Below are positions 53,201 to 64,000 of a stretch of DNA of 64,000 nucleotides, one piece after another. The DNA lies in contig CAIIXF020000005.1 in assembly GCA_903813345.2 (NCBI GenBank), positions 1,178,001 through 1,242,000 on the forward strand, read 5' to 3'. The position numbers and the translations under genes are program-made. The notes below the pieces were generated by a model. The model was not told the DNA's origin. It made no database searches and worked only from the letters and a program-made list of their open reading frames with translations. Each line of letters begins with the position of its first letter. The stretch's first letter is position 1. The stretch comes from Owenia fusiformis (taxonomy: Eukaryota > Annelida > Polychaeta > Sabellida > Oweniidae).

Positions 53201-55632
53201 TTCGCCATATGTCATGAAAAATGGTCTGTTTTCATTCATTCTGCTTTTGTAACAGTTTGTCTGATATTATGTTATTTATTTTAAATCTGGTAGAATTGGT
53301 TTTTAAGCATATTCTTCGCTGGTTGCACACTCTTTCACTCTGTTTTGTATTTCAAAATTGGACCATGTATTTTTCTGTTTGGTAGATGTCTTGTAATTGT
53401 GATGTAATGTAATTAACACCATAGCAACAGGTGTAAGGACCATACATGCTGTGGAGGTTTATAGGGAGGGAAACATTTTATCACGTAGCATGAAGACTCA
53501 ATGCTTCTGTAGCAGATAAGGAAGTGATTAGGTGCAATCTTGTAATAATTATTCTTGCATTTTTGGGATCAGTATCACAATTATCACAACCTCTTCTTGA
53601 ATTATATTTTACAGTTTCTTGATTTGAGGAGGAATTTGAAATAATTGACATTTGCAATTTTGAATTAAGGTGTTGCTTAATAATTGTACCACTTATGATC
53701 ATTATTGTTCCTGTTTGCCAATTCAGTTTATAAAGTTATCATAGTTTTAATGCCTTTTTATAAGTGCACTACTATATTTGGCACAATCCAGGACCGCACA
53801 TGGCTAATATATATTTTCAGCTATATGATCTAATGGACACTTTTACTTCACACCCAGCCAACCACTTTGTCCCTAATGAGAATTTGTTGCTCAAAATGGT
53901 ACAAAAATGAAATAGGATTTTATCTTTTACGTTTGTTTATTGTGATTCTTGCAGTATTAAAGGCTCCACATTTTATCTATTTTATTATCCTTAAAGGCTC
54001 TAATTTAACATCTGATCCTCCGTTATGATCTTGAAACAGATTAATAAGTCAAGCTATGTATTTTTCAGGTTTAGATTCATTTTTAGGCTTATTTGACTTA
54101 TTCAACTACCTTGCATAGATGCTGTAGTGTAACAAAGTCAATCAGGTATTGACTTAGAGATAACATTTTGGTTAAACACTTTCTTTCTGAACCCTCATTA
54201 TGATAGACCACAATAGAGTCAATATTTTATATTATATTGTTGTGTATCTGGTGTTAAGCCAATTTAGTAGCTTTATCAACAATAGTGATCAGTCTGTTAA
54301 CATCATTATTGAATGGATTCTATCTGCAGCATATTTTTTTGAAATATGTATGTGCAATAACACGGAGAATTTGAAAAAAGATAGTTGAACAATTCTTACA
54401 CGACTCTACACTACACCATACTACATACACACAGTTTTATATATCTGTCTAATTGTAAAATGATACAGACTAATATTTGTCAATTTGTATTATCAATAAA
54501 ACACAATAATTATATATTAACAAAATTACCTCTTTTGATATATAAAAGACCACCTTGATTTGTTCAAACTTTGCAAATGAGATGGTGGTAGCACTTAACA
54601 ATTTCATGGCAATAGTTATTTTAGTCCAAGCTACTAATCAATGTTTATTCACCTTTAAATTATATTATTTAATTACATCACACCAAATGGGCATGTTATA
54701 ATATTTGAGCCCTTGCCCAACTTTCCTTCTATTAATCTCTAGCAAAGTTTATTTTAAACCTGTCTTGAAAAAGTTAACTGGAGGAGCATGAGATGGAAAA
54801 ATAAATGTTGAGACTTGGATTCAAGGTAAAGAATATTTACTATTTTTTAAGATTTGATGAGAAATGTCAAAAATCTGACCAAATGGTTCATAACCTTTGA
54901 ATAAATTGAAATTGATATTGAATTGATAAGTGTACAAACTTATCACTTAATATGATGGTAGCTGGAAGCAAGAATACAAATGCAGACATTGAAATGATCA
55001 TGATATAATAAGAGCCATTGACCGAATGTGAATGTACCATTGATCTGAATGTTATTTGTACAATGTCGAGTTTGTTTGAAATCAATTTGTGAGCAGTGAA
55101 ACAGTAATAGTTTGATAAATGGATCAATAGATGGTTAAGTAAGATTCATGGTGAGCATCTGCGGCATTTTATTAGAGTTACATTTTCCAGGAGTCCAAGT
55201 ATAATTGTCTTCCAATCAAGTTTTTGGTCTTTCCTAATTCTCTAACCTTGTTTCCCAAAGAGAAGATAGAATGAGATAATGCAAAGTCTTGTTGCGAGAT
55301 TAACAAAATACTTTAAAGTAATGAAGTCGTCTTAAAGGCTATCTTTTCCAAAATAGAGTGAATTGCAATTCTACAATTCTTGAAATTCAATTGTGTTTGA
55401 ACGTTATTTTGGCAAAATCATGAACGACTATTGAATTTCAGGAATATTGATTGGAAATATTATCAAAAAGCACAAGTGGTTTAGATTCTCGGCTATACTA
55501 AGATGAAGAGCCTGCAAGTAGCATCCCGACCACTCTTTGTTAAAATTTTGATTGTGAATATATCTACATTTATCTGTTTTGTCTAATTTGTTTTTATTAG
55601 TAGTATATGTAGCGGTGGTACCTGCGAGAAAA

Positions 55633-55880
55633 GAGGCGTTTTGTTGACGCCACAGTTGCCACAGTATGTCAACAGTTGCCACAGTTACCTAAGACAACTG
55701 TGGTGGCGAAACGAAATGTGAATATTTGGAAATGAGGCGTTTTTGTTAACATGAGAATAATCATAAGAGTTGCCACAGTTGCCACAGTTGCCATAGTATA
55801 TCAACAGTTGCCACAGTTACCTAACATCTTAATAACAACTGTGATAGCGAAACGGAATATCAATAATTTTGCAAACTGCG
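55633..55880. repeat. Iteron-like block with GTTGCCACAG repeats
   Basis: Two diverged tandem copies of a ~100-140-bp unit, each beginning GAGGCGTTTT and containing several AGTTGCC words: 55654, 55674, 55768, 55777, 55786 and 55806, the middle three spaced nine bases apart. Each unit also contains the inverse CAACTGTGGTGGC or CAACTGTGATAGC, so a stem-loop can form. It lies next to the membrane-finger and polymerase genes and may mark the terminal or origin region of that unit (inference). Confidence 0.7.
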
Positions 55881-56103
55881 ATCACATTCCATGAGATAAT
55901 AAAAGATAACTGTTAAAAATATCTAACAAGTTTTGATTCACAAATGGTTAGCTGAGACCATCATAAAATTCAGTGACTACTTAACAAACATAAATTCGAT
56001 GTATTCTAGATGATGCAAATGTATTTATTTAATATTACAGTCTTTTGTAATAGTTAATTAAGCAAAGGAGGGCTTAAACTGTCAGTTACTGATAGTGTTC
56101 ATG

Positions 56104-56767
56104 TCAAATATGTACACGCATATGACTGTGTAAACCTATTCGCGATCCACAATCTCGATCACAGTCCTTGCATATAAATGTAGCCAATCTAGGCGGATTT
56201 GCTGTCCAAATAATGACTGATTCTTCATCGCTACTGCTATTCTCAGCACCGTGCGTACTAGGTTGACTTGATGTTGAAGTATCCATCGAAACCAGATCCA
56301 TATGTCTCCATTCGTAAGCGCACATCTTCTTCTTGAGCAACGTAACCCCTGTAACACATAATGAGAACAAAAATAAAATAAAATTTGTATTAGCGTATTA
56401 TTTGATTTATTTTGCTAGAACTTGTTGTTACAGTAGCTGACTCAAAAAAACAAACTTTTGATGCAACGAATTTCAAAACATAATTACCTATGGCAATACA
56501 CATAATCACCACCAAGCATAGTACTCCAATGATACTCCCATACACAACAATTGAGTTGTATCCAACATTTTGCGTGGTTTCTGTATTATTCAAATCAGCG
56601 CTTGTTGTAGTTATTGATGTTATAGTATCATCATTTAATGTAAAGCAATTCCCGCCTGAGATATTCATTCCTTGAACACTGTTACATTGCCATACCTCCT
56701 GGCAGTTTACAATATATCCATTGTCTTCTTTAAAGCAAGAACAAAATACTGAACAAATACTAGACAT
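56104..56767 (-). CDS. Single-pass membrane protein with cytosolic C2H2 finger
   Basis: Two exons, 56488-56767 and 56104-56348, join in phase across a GT-AG intron to give 174 residues. The N-terminal segment is Cys-rich (CSVFCSCF, NCQEVWQC) and then Thr/Asn/Ser-rich with N-glycosylation sites. A hydrophobic segment of about 23 residues (SIVVYGSIIGVLCLVVIMCI) is followed by KKK, which predicts the C terminus inside. The tail ends in one classical C2H2 finger (CKDC, then H and H spaced 3, CX2C-X12-HX3H). No signal peptide is seen, so an N-out orientation by reverse anchor is inferred. The start is MSSIC; an in-frame ATG at 56797 is possible. It diverges from the polymerase gene, 694 bp between starts. 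Family not recognised; function unknown. Confidence 0.65.
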
Positions 56768-57461
56768 TTTTCGATGTTCTCTTCTGCGACCTACCAACTA
56801 ATATTACTTGGTAACAATGTACACTAACCAGAACTCGTTCACGCTCAATTAATTAACCTGCCTAATCGTCTTTAAGGTAATGCATTTGTAATGATTGTTT
56901 ATATTTACACAATCAGTAACTTTATTCAAAGTTATGGTATATGAGAAATACTGTGATTAAGTGATATAATCACATTTAAGGTAAACGAAATGGATATCTC
57001 CGCAATTGAGATTTTTTGTTGAGATTTCACAGCACAAGTTTTTTTTCTATAAATCTTTTAAATTTTCATTTCAAAATTGTAGTATTGATAAGTATGCAAA
57101 CTGAGAAGATAAAATCGCGTTCCATGAGAATAGATAATCGTCATTACAAATTCTGCATACTGTTAATTCATATCTCAATTAGATAATTCTTGTCATCTAT
57201 TTGAATAAAAGATTAAAAAAGCGATATAAGCATCCTTACAAAGTGTGGCATGATAATTATACATAATTTGTTGAGATATTTCATATCATTATTTGTTTAG
57301 ATTCTTAAAATCTGAAAGTAATCAGCATTTTAAATTGTGGTACAATGGAATTACATAATGTATAAACTAACAATTGATATGAAACCACTATAAAAGATAT
57401 TAAGGTGATCACATTTAATACACAATCTCTAGTGGAAGCGTACACAGGGTAGAAAGAAACA
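56768..57461. promoter_or_regulatory. Divergent intergenic region upstream of polymerase gene
   Basis: About 690 bp, strongly AT-rich, between two genes read away from each other. It should hold both promoters. No specific element could be assigned. Confidence 0.45.
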
Positions 57462-60400
57462 ATGGCTAGCAACATACAATACGATTGCGCAAATTGTGCT
57501 AAATCCTTTGACTCTAGCAAAAAGTTGCTTCAACACGATAGTCGGGTACACGGACCCACGAGTCACCAGTGCATTCTGTGCAAAAGAATATTCAAAAGGT
57601 TAGATGCTCTCAGGAGACACCAGGCTACATGCCCGGGAATCGGAAATGTAAGTATTACCTTTTATCATACATTTGTAATAATTATATAGTACTAAACACA
57701 AGAACATAGTGGTTCAAATATATATGGAGATAAATCTACATGGTCTATTACTTTTGAATTCAGAGTTTATTATTTTGTATAAATAATTTCAAAATGTATG
57801 TTTCCGTTTCTATGTGATGAATGTTTACTCATACAACTATACAATGTAAAAATGTGTATCTTAGAATACGTATTTAATGAGATTACTTTAATCATACAAT
57901 AATATATCCCAATCTTGTATTTTCTCATACAATCACCATGCTCTTTATTATTTCTAATTTAAGGAAGAAGAGGATAACTTCCCCATTACACCAGTGGCAT
58001 CAACCAGCAAAAACGAGAATGACATTGGGTTAAAACGAAAAAATCTGGATAGTGTTAACAAACAGTTTAAATTCAAAAAAAATAAACTAAGCTTAAAAAA
58101 GGGAACAATGAAAACAACATCTAGCCCATCAACAGATTTGAACTATGTCCGCAAATCCGTGATAGAACCCCCTACAATATCCAAAACACAAACTGTGGGA
58201 CCGTCGGTGGCCGACACGTCGCAACAGCAACCCGTACTTTGGAATCAAACAAAAAACTTCCAGAGATCTGTACCGGGTCCCGCGGTAAATCAAGTATCCA
58301 AAGCACAAACTGTGGGACCGTCGGTGGCCGACACGTTCCAACAGCAACCCGTACTTTGGAATCAAACAAAAAACTTCCAGAGATCTGTACCGGGACCCGC
58401 GGTAAATCAAGTATCCAAAGCACAAACTGTGGGACCGTCGATGGCCGACACGTCGCAACAGCAATCCGTTCTCTGGAACCAATCAAAAAACTTCCAGAGA
58501 TCTGTGCCGGGACCCGCGATAAATCAAGTATCCAAAGCACAAACTGTGGCACCGTCGATGGCCAATACGTCGCAGCAGCCACCCGCACTCTCGAACCAAA
58601 CAATCAACTTCCGAAATTCTGTGTCGGGACATGGACATGTGGCCGATTCAATTAAGCGAGGGGTTGCTATTTCAGCTAATGCAGATACTAGTACTTCAAC
58701 GGGCTCTGTTCGCAGTAACAATAAGCACCCTACTCCCTTCAATAATGGTGATGAGAATGAATTTTTGGATTTGTTCTCAGCATCAGATGTTGAGAGGAAC
58801 TCGATTCTAAAGGATTTGAAATCCTCTATGGGAGTGCAAGTGGAATTGCTCAAACAAATGATTACAAATCAGGTTAGTCTCATTTTAAGTCAAAGGTTTT
58901 AATAAACTAAAGTATCTTAAATAATAGTGTATCAACGGTTAACAATAGTATTAATAGATGATGCATTGTTACTATATACTATTCTTAGTATAATAATATG
59001 ATTTGATATATTTACATCATCAAATAACGGAATATTTAGTAAGCTGTTACAATAATAATATTAATAGATGATGCATTGTTGTATATTATATTTTTACAAT
59101 TTTGTTGTGTTTTAATACAATTACAGAATCAACTAACAGAACAATTGGTGAACAACACACACACAAATAGGAAGAGAAAAGAATCAAAGCTAAACCCCAA
59201 TCACCCACCACCTCCAGAAAAGCGAGCGCGATCAATATCATTCACGGTATGCACACTTTTTTACTTGCGTCTATCATAAGCCTTTGGAGGCTGACCGTAT
59301 AATTACGGGTGACACTGTAATAAATAAATAAATAAATAAATATAAGAAAATAATTAATTAAAAATATATCACTTTGAACTCACATGATGGACTTTCAATA
59401 TCTCTTGAAATCCCATGCTTACATGCATACATGTATTCAAGTTAATTGTAAATGCGTGCTAAATCATATTTAAGGTAATGATAATGATTTGCGTAGTTTA
59501 GAGTCTCAATCATTCATTTGATTAATTCAGTTACTTTCACTTTGCTATTCTCTTATTCATTTTATTTTTTCTTCTATTAACTATAGCTCGAAGAACAAGA
59601 TGATATTGATAGGGATTTAATCGAGATGGCTGAACTCACAGAGGCGGATTACGATGAAATCTCAGAGAGTGCCTGGGATAATGTTTTCAATACACCAAGT
59701 GCGTAAGTATTGCGATCAGTATGTTCATACTTAATAATAATAAATTTCAAATTGGATGCATATCTTGATAATTTAAGAACATATACGACTACTAAGTTTA
59801 ACAATCACAAGACTTTAACTTGAATATCCGTATCACAATATAGCATTTCATTAAAATGATCACTAGTTTTATTACTTTCTAAAATATGTTTAAATCTCAC
59901 AATCATTTACTTTTAGATTTGAGATATCTTAAAACAAATTTTTCTTTGATATTTTTCAGAAACATATACCTGCCGAGCGAAAGACTGTAGATCTCAGTTT
60001 AATAACAGGAGAGACTTGCACCGTCACCGAATGGAACATCATTTCCAGATTGGTGGTGCAATTAAGTCACCGCCATGGGGAGAGGATGACAGCAACAATG
60101 AAGATGATGATAATGATGATATCCGGGCACCTTGGATGAATAATGATGGATCAATTAACGAAGACCTCAAAAGGGAATATATGGTGAATAAAAAACTTAT
60201 TTTAGCTGATGATAAAGTAAATGATTTGGTATCCATTTATAATTTCCCCACCGCATCCAACATTTCTGCCAACGACCTTGTGGACTATTTTCATAGCGTA
60301 TACGATCAACAAAGTTCAGCTTTTAAATTCAATATATCGGTATCAATGATTCTAGAAAATATAGAGACAGATCGGTTTCGGTATTTTGCGGCTGGACCAA

Positions 60401-63400
60401 ATAATTTTCAATTTGAAACTCCGCTGCTTGTCTCAAATATTCACGAGTTGCAATTAGCATCAGATGAGATTAAACGACTTACAATCGAAAACTTTACATT
60501 ACCCTTGCGCGAAGATACAAAATGGAAATCTGCGTTAGTTACTAACATCCATTTTATAGTGTACCAAACTGATTATGTTATTTCAAACAGTCGGGTTGAT
60601 CTACCCGACTATATTCGAAAAGCAAAATCCATCATCAATTTGACCCAAAAACCGAGATCCAATGAGTATTATAAAGATAATTTATGCGTCTTTAGAGCAT
60701 TAACACTTGCAAAGGGCACTCCGTTGACTCCGACAAAACACTTTGAACATCATGTTTTAGAGTTATACTTTCAATGGAGACAGTATATGATAGATAATGA
60801 TAATCAAAGACAAACTGAAGTTCCCCAAAAATATTTAGATTATGCTGGTTTCAAATTGACAGATATTCCATTGCTCGAGGAATGCTTTCAAACATCTGTT
60901 TTCATATATGAACTTGAAGCTGATCTCACAGCTAAAACTTTATACCACAGTAGCGATGATTTTCCTACGATAATGCATTGCAATTTGTTTGAAGATCACT
61001 TGAGTTACATACGCAATATCAATACATATGCTCGTAAATTCCAATGTGGTACATGCACACAATTATTTAAACGTTTGGATATTAGGAATAAACATCAGCG
61101 TGTTTGTAAAAATCAAACTAAATTTAAATATCCAGGGGGATACTGGGGTCTCAATAAGACTATTTTTCAAAAATTGAATGATGTTGGCGTGCACATTCCC
61201 GAAAATGAAAGATTCTCTGAATACTTTACTTGTTTTGATTTTGAGAGCTATTTGAAACCCCTTCAGCAGGGAATCAACTCCGATGAAGCTAAATCCACGA
61301 TATTAACTCATGAACATATACCTGTGTCTGTTAGTCTCTGTTCAAATGTCCCTGGACATACAAACGCCCAATGCATTGTTAATGGCGATGATCCATCTGC
61401 TCTTGTTAAATCAATGGTTGAACGATTAACTGATATTCAAACTACAGTTTACGAAAATCAAATGAAAAGGTATTCTACTTATCTACAATCCCTTGACGGG
61501 TTAATTGAACAATGGTGTCCGTCTACAAACTCTGATAATGAGGATCTCACTGATCCATATGGTACAAATGAATTTCAAGACAAACTACAACAAACCAATA
61601 GTTGGTATCGTTTTCAGGAACGTTTACATCTAAATTTGGAGACTAGCTCTAATACTGATTCTGACTTTTCTCTTAGTGATGATTCTGAATCAGATTCTGA
61701 ATCGGATTCTTATTCTGATTCAAAAGCAGAACAATTATCTCATGAAAACGATGCATCATGCCCCCAACTTCCAAATATACACGATGTAAGTACAGTTTCG
61801 CATTCATCTCGAAAACAAATTACTGGAAAATTGAAACACATTAGATCACAATTTCATGATTATTTGAAACAACTAGTCATTATTGGATTTAATTCGAGTC
61901 GATATGATCTTCCCCTGCTGAAACAATATCTCCCAGAAGCCTTGAAACTAGATAGCAACCTTCAATTCTTGGTAAAGAAGAACAACTCATATCAATGCAT
62001 AACAACAAAAAATGGTTTCAAATTTCTGGATATCAGTCAGTTTTTACCCCCCGCCACTTCATATAAGCAATTTCTCAAAACTTTCAAGATCTCGGTTAAA
62101 AAAGGGTTTTGGATGTACGAATGGTTTCAAAATCCTGATCAACTTTATATCCAAACTATGCCAGAGAAAGAACATTTTTATTCTTCCTTGAAACAGTGCA
62201 ACACTTTAGAGGAAGACTATTTACAATGGGATAAGAACGGGCGATTGGGCCCTGAACCCGCAAATTTAGATGAGAACTATAGATATATGGTGGGGGTATG
62301 GGAAAGTTTTCCAAGGGAAACTAGAAATATCAAAAGTCTTTTGGAATGGTATAATAATCTAGATGTGGCTCCGTTTTGCGTTGCTGTTACTAAAATGATA
62401 GAAATGTATCGCAAGCAAAACATTGACATGCTGCGAGATGTGATATCTCTCCCAGGCATTGCAAAACGGATTTTGTTTAGATACGGCGAACAGGCGGGAG
62501 CATATTTCCCAATATTTTCTTCGAAATTTTCCGACACATATAAAACCTTCAAAAACAATATTGTAGGGGGTCCTAGCATTATTTTCAATAGAGAACATAC
62601 AAAAGGAGAAACATTCATAAGAAACAATGAAAACTTTCCTTGTGAACGTATACTTGGACTAGACGCAAATGCATTATACTTGCATTGCCTAGGGCGTGAG
62701 CTACCTGTAAATCGATTCAATTTACGAAAATTGGAGAACAATTTCCAAGTTATTAAAAACGAACGTTATGAAATGATGTTTACATGGGTAGAATGGGAAA
62801 ACCTCTTACCAGAGAATAATTACCTCCATAAAATGAACAACGGGGGGAGTGAAGTTAAAATTGGGAATTATCCAGTAGATGGATTTTGTGGTGAAAACAA
62901 TACCGTTTTACAATTTGACGGGTGCTACTTTCATGGTCATGATTGTTGGTTAACTAAGAAAGCCCGGTCTACGGATGAGGGTGAAAAACAATTTCAGTTG
63001 AGAAAGAGAAATACTGAAAAACGTGATAGTTTCATTAAAAGTCAAGGCTTTGAGTTGATCGTAAAACATGAATGCGAATTCAAAGCAGATTTGATCTCAA
63101 AAAACCAATCAGTTAGAACTTTACCTTGTGGTAAAAAAATCTCATTTTCAGAATTTGAAAAATCCAAACGTTTACCGTTTCACAAACGTTATCCCGGGCA
63201 AATTAATGATTCTCAAAAGATCATAGATGCTATTTTAGATGACACTCTTTTTGGTATGGTGGAAGTTGATATCAAAGTCCCAAAGTATTGGCCCAATGAA
63301 CAATTAAAAGATAAAGCACGAAAACAATTTGGTAGAGATGTCAGTCCCTGGGAATACTTTAAAGAGTTTTCACCTATTTTCTGCACAACAAATGTATCTT

Positions 63401-64000
63401 TCGAGGATGTTGGTGATCACATGCAAGAATATATGCGATCTCATAATCTTTCTGAAAAACCCAAAACAATGTTAGTGGGTGGGATGTCAGGCGAAAAACT
63501 ACTGATTACATCTAGTCTCTATCGCTGGTATATAGAACACGGTATTCAAACTGATAAAATACACCAGATTATTGAATTCGATCGCATGACATGCTTTCAG
63601 GATTTTGTCAAATATGTTTCTGATATGCGTAGGCAAGGGGATGCTAACCCCGATTTCGAACTGTTCAGTCTCATTGCAAAACTTATCGGGAATAGTGCAT
63701 ATGGGAGTCTGCTTACGTGTCAAGAAAAATTTAGGGATACTTTCTTCAGAAAAAACAAAGTCGAAGTCAGAAGAGTTATTAATACTCCTCAATTTCGGAA
63801 TCTAACCACCATTGAAAACCCCTTTAACTTCGAGGAAGGCCCAATGTTTGAAATAGAATCCGCCAAAAAGCAAATGGACTTGAATTTACCGGTGTACTTA
63901 GGTTACACTATTTTAAATCATGCCAAGGAATTTTTACTGAAATATTTCTATGATTTTATGTATGAATATCTAGATCATAACAAATGGGAGGCAATTGAAT
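57462..64000 (+). CDS. Zinc-finger type-B DNA polymerase (organellar/viral family), 3' end missing
   Basis: Five exons (57462-57647, 57964-58872, 59127-59246, 59587-59698, 59960 to the edge) join in phase; the last stays open for 1,346 codons, so at least 1,789 residues are encoded. Exon 1 has a C2H2 and a C2HC finger. Exon 2 has four 39-residue repeats. Exon 5 opens with a third finger (about 447-470) and has a fourth, C2HC, at 805-825. Then come exonuclease motifs FDFES (868-872), GFNSSRYD (1085-1092) and YNNLD (1240-1244), polymerase motif A as GLDANALYL (1342-1350), a VSR-like insertion (DGCYFHGHDC, 1429-1438, and HECEF, 1479-1483), FGMVEVDIKVP, and motif B KLIGNSAYG (1683-1691). Motif C (DTDS) should lie just past the edge. 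A Ser/Asp-rich insertion sits at about 1007-1040. Related polymerases replicate Maverick/Polinton-like elements and linear plasmids by protein priming. No stop or frameshift is seen. Confidence 0.85.
58180..58640 (+). repeat. 117-bp coding tandem repeat in polymerase exon 2
   Basis: Four copies (58180, 58297, 58414, 58531; the last diverged) of a 117-bp unit encoding 39 residues, with phrases QTVGPSVADTSQQQPVLWNQ and NFQRSVPGPAVNQV. It is clearly richer in G and C than the surrounding sequence. It keeps frame and the first three units are nearly identical, pointing to recent expansion or conversion. The peptide is low-complexity and probably disordered. Confidence 0.9.

Larger units (their letters stand above)
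47321..55632. other. Long exon-free stretch
   Basis: About 8.3 kb of AT-rich sequence, possibly the first intron of the coiled-coil gene. No conserved coding segment could be recognised on either strand. It holds a degenerate TA-target transposon end (49275-49380, words AGTAAAACCTGTAAAGTGG and AGGTTTTACTGTG) and two copies of an interspersed repeat. The rest shows no structure that can be supported. Confidence 0.45.

Noticed and set aside
58129-58853. Minus-strand frames over the 117-bp repeat
   Set aside because: Mirror frames of the coding repeat on the plus strand; the unit length is a multiple of three.
57994-58902. Stand-alone 302-codon gene starting at 57994
   Set aside because: It begins at GTG and is the interior of polymerase exon 2, which starts in the same frame at 57964 after an AG and ends at a GT donor at 58873.
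59587-59706. Alternative donor at 59703 (GTAAGT) for polymerase exon 4
   Set aside because: It would put the next exon in a frame with an early stop; the donor at 59699 (GTGCGT) keeps the long frame.
55633-64000. Calling the unit a complete Maverick/Polinton
   Set aside because: Only the polymerase is recognisable; no integrase, ATPase, protease or capsid gene is in the window and the right end lies outside it.

Overview
This window is nuclear DNA from an AT-rich animal genome. Genes are split by GT-AG introns, there are canonical AATAAA signals, and the standard genetic code fits throughout. Orthologues of PACRGL, PCGF3, IDNK and WDR53 could be read exon by exon. Dense short inverted-repeat elements, (CCGT)n-containing repeats and a lineage-specific metabotropic-glutamate-receptor-like gene suggest a marine invertebrate, most likely a lophotrochozoan such as a mollusc. 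That placement is inference only.

Layout. 1-2390: two minisatellites (63-bp and 81-bp units); the first is split by a 1.28-kb TA-target transposon. 2701-5031 (+): last four coding exons of PACRGL. 8113-11966 (-): PCGF3, a Polycomb RING protein, complete in six coding exons; its last intron holds a 33-bp minisatellite that starts almost at the splice donor. 12969-15644 (-): single-exon divergent forkhead protein. 16508-24139: gene-poor ground with TTAA-target and TA-target miniature elements and an 831-bp near-perfect palindrome. 25020-27390 (-) IDNK (gluconokinase) and 28328-31220 (+) WDR53 lie head to head with about 940 bp between their starts. 32800-44091 (+): seven-exon gene for a secreted, probably GPI-anchored class C receptor ligand-binding domain with no seven-helix part. 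Its introns hold a 2.5-kb 18-bp array with higher-order structure, a hAT-like element with an 8-bp target duplication, and other repeats. 47097-47320 (+): first exon of an unidentified coiled-coil gene. 47321-55632: long stretch without recognisable exons.

55633 to the right edge looks like part of one large mobile or virus-like unit. It has an iteron-like repeat block (55633-55880), a minus-strand two-exon gene for a single-pass membrane protein with a C2H2 finger tail (56104-56767), and, diverging from it, a five-exon gene (57462 to beyond 64000). The latter encodes a type-B DNA polymerase of the organellar/viral (protein-primed) kind with four zinc fingers and a VSR-like insertion. All visible catalytic motifs are intact and the frame stays open to the window edge. 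This unit is the best candidate for an undescribed system here.

The conserved genes are unrelated housekeeping or regulatory genes: ciliary or microtubule-associated PACRGL, chromatin PCGF3, carbohydrate kinase IDNK and WD-repeat adaptor WDR53. No operon-like logic applies. The likely functional pairings are the two head-to-head arrangements, IDNK/WDR53 and membrane-finger protein/polymerase.
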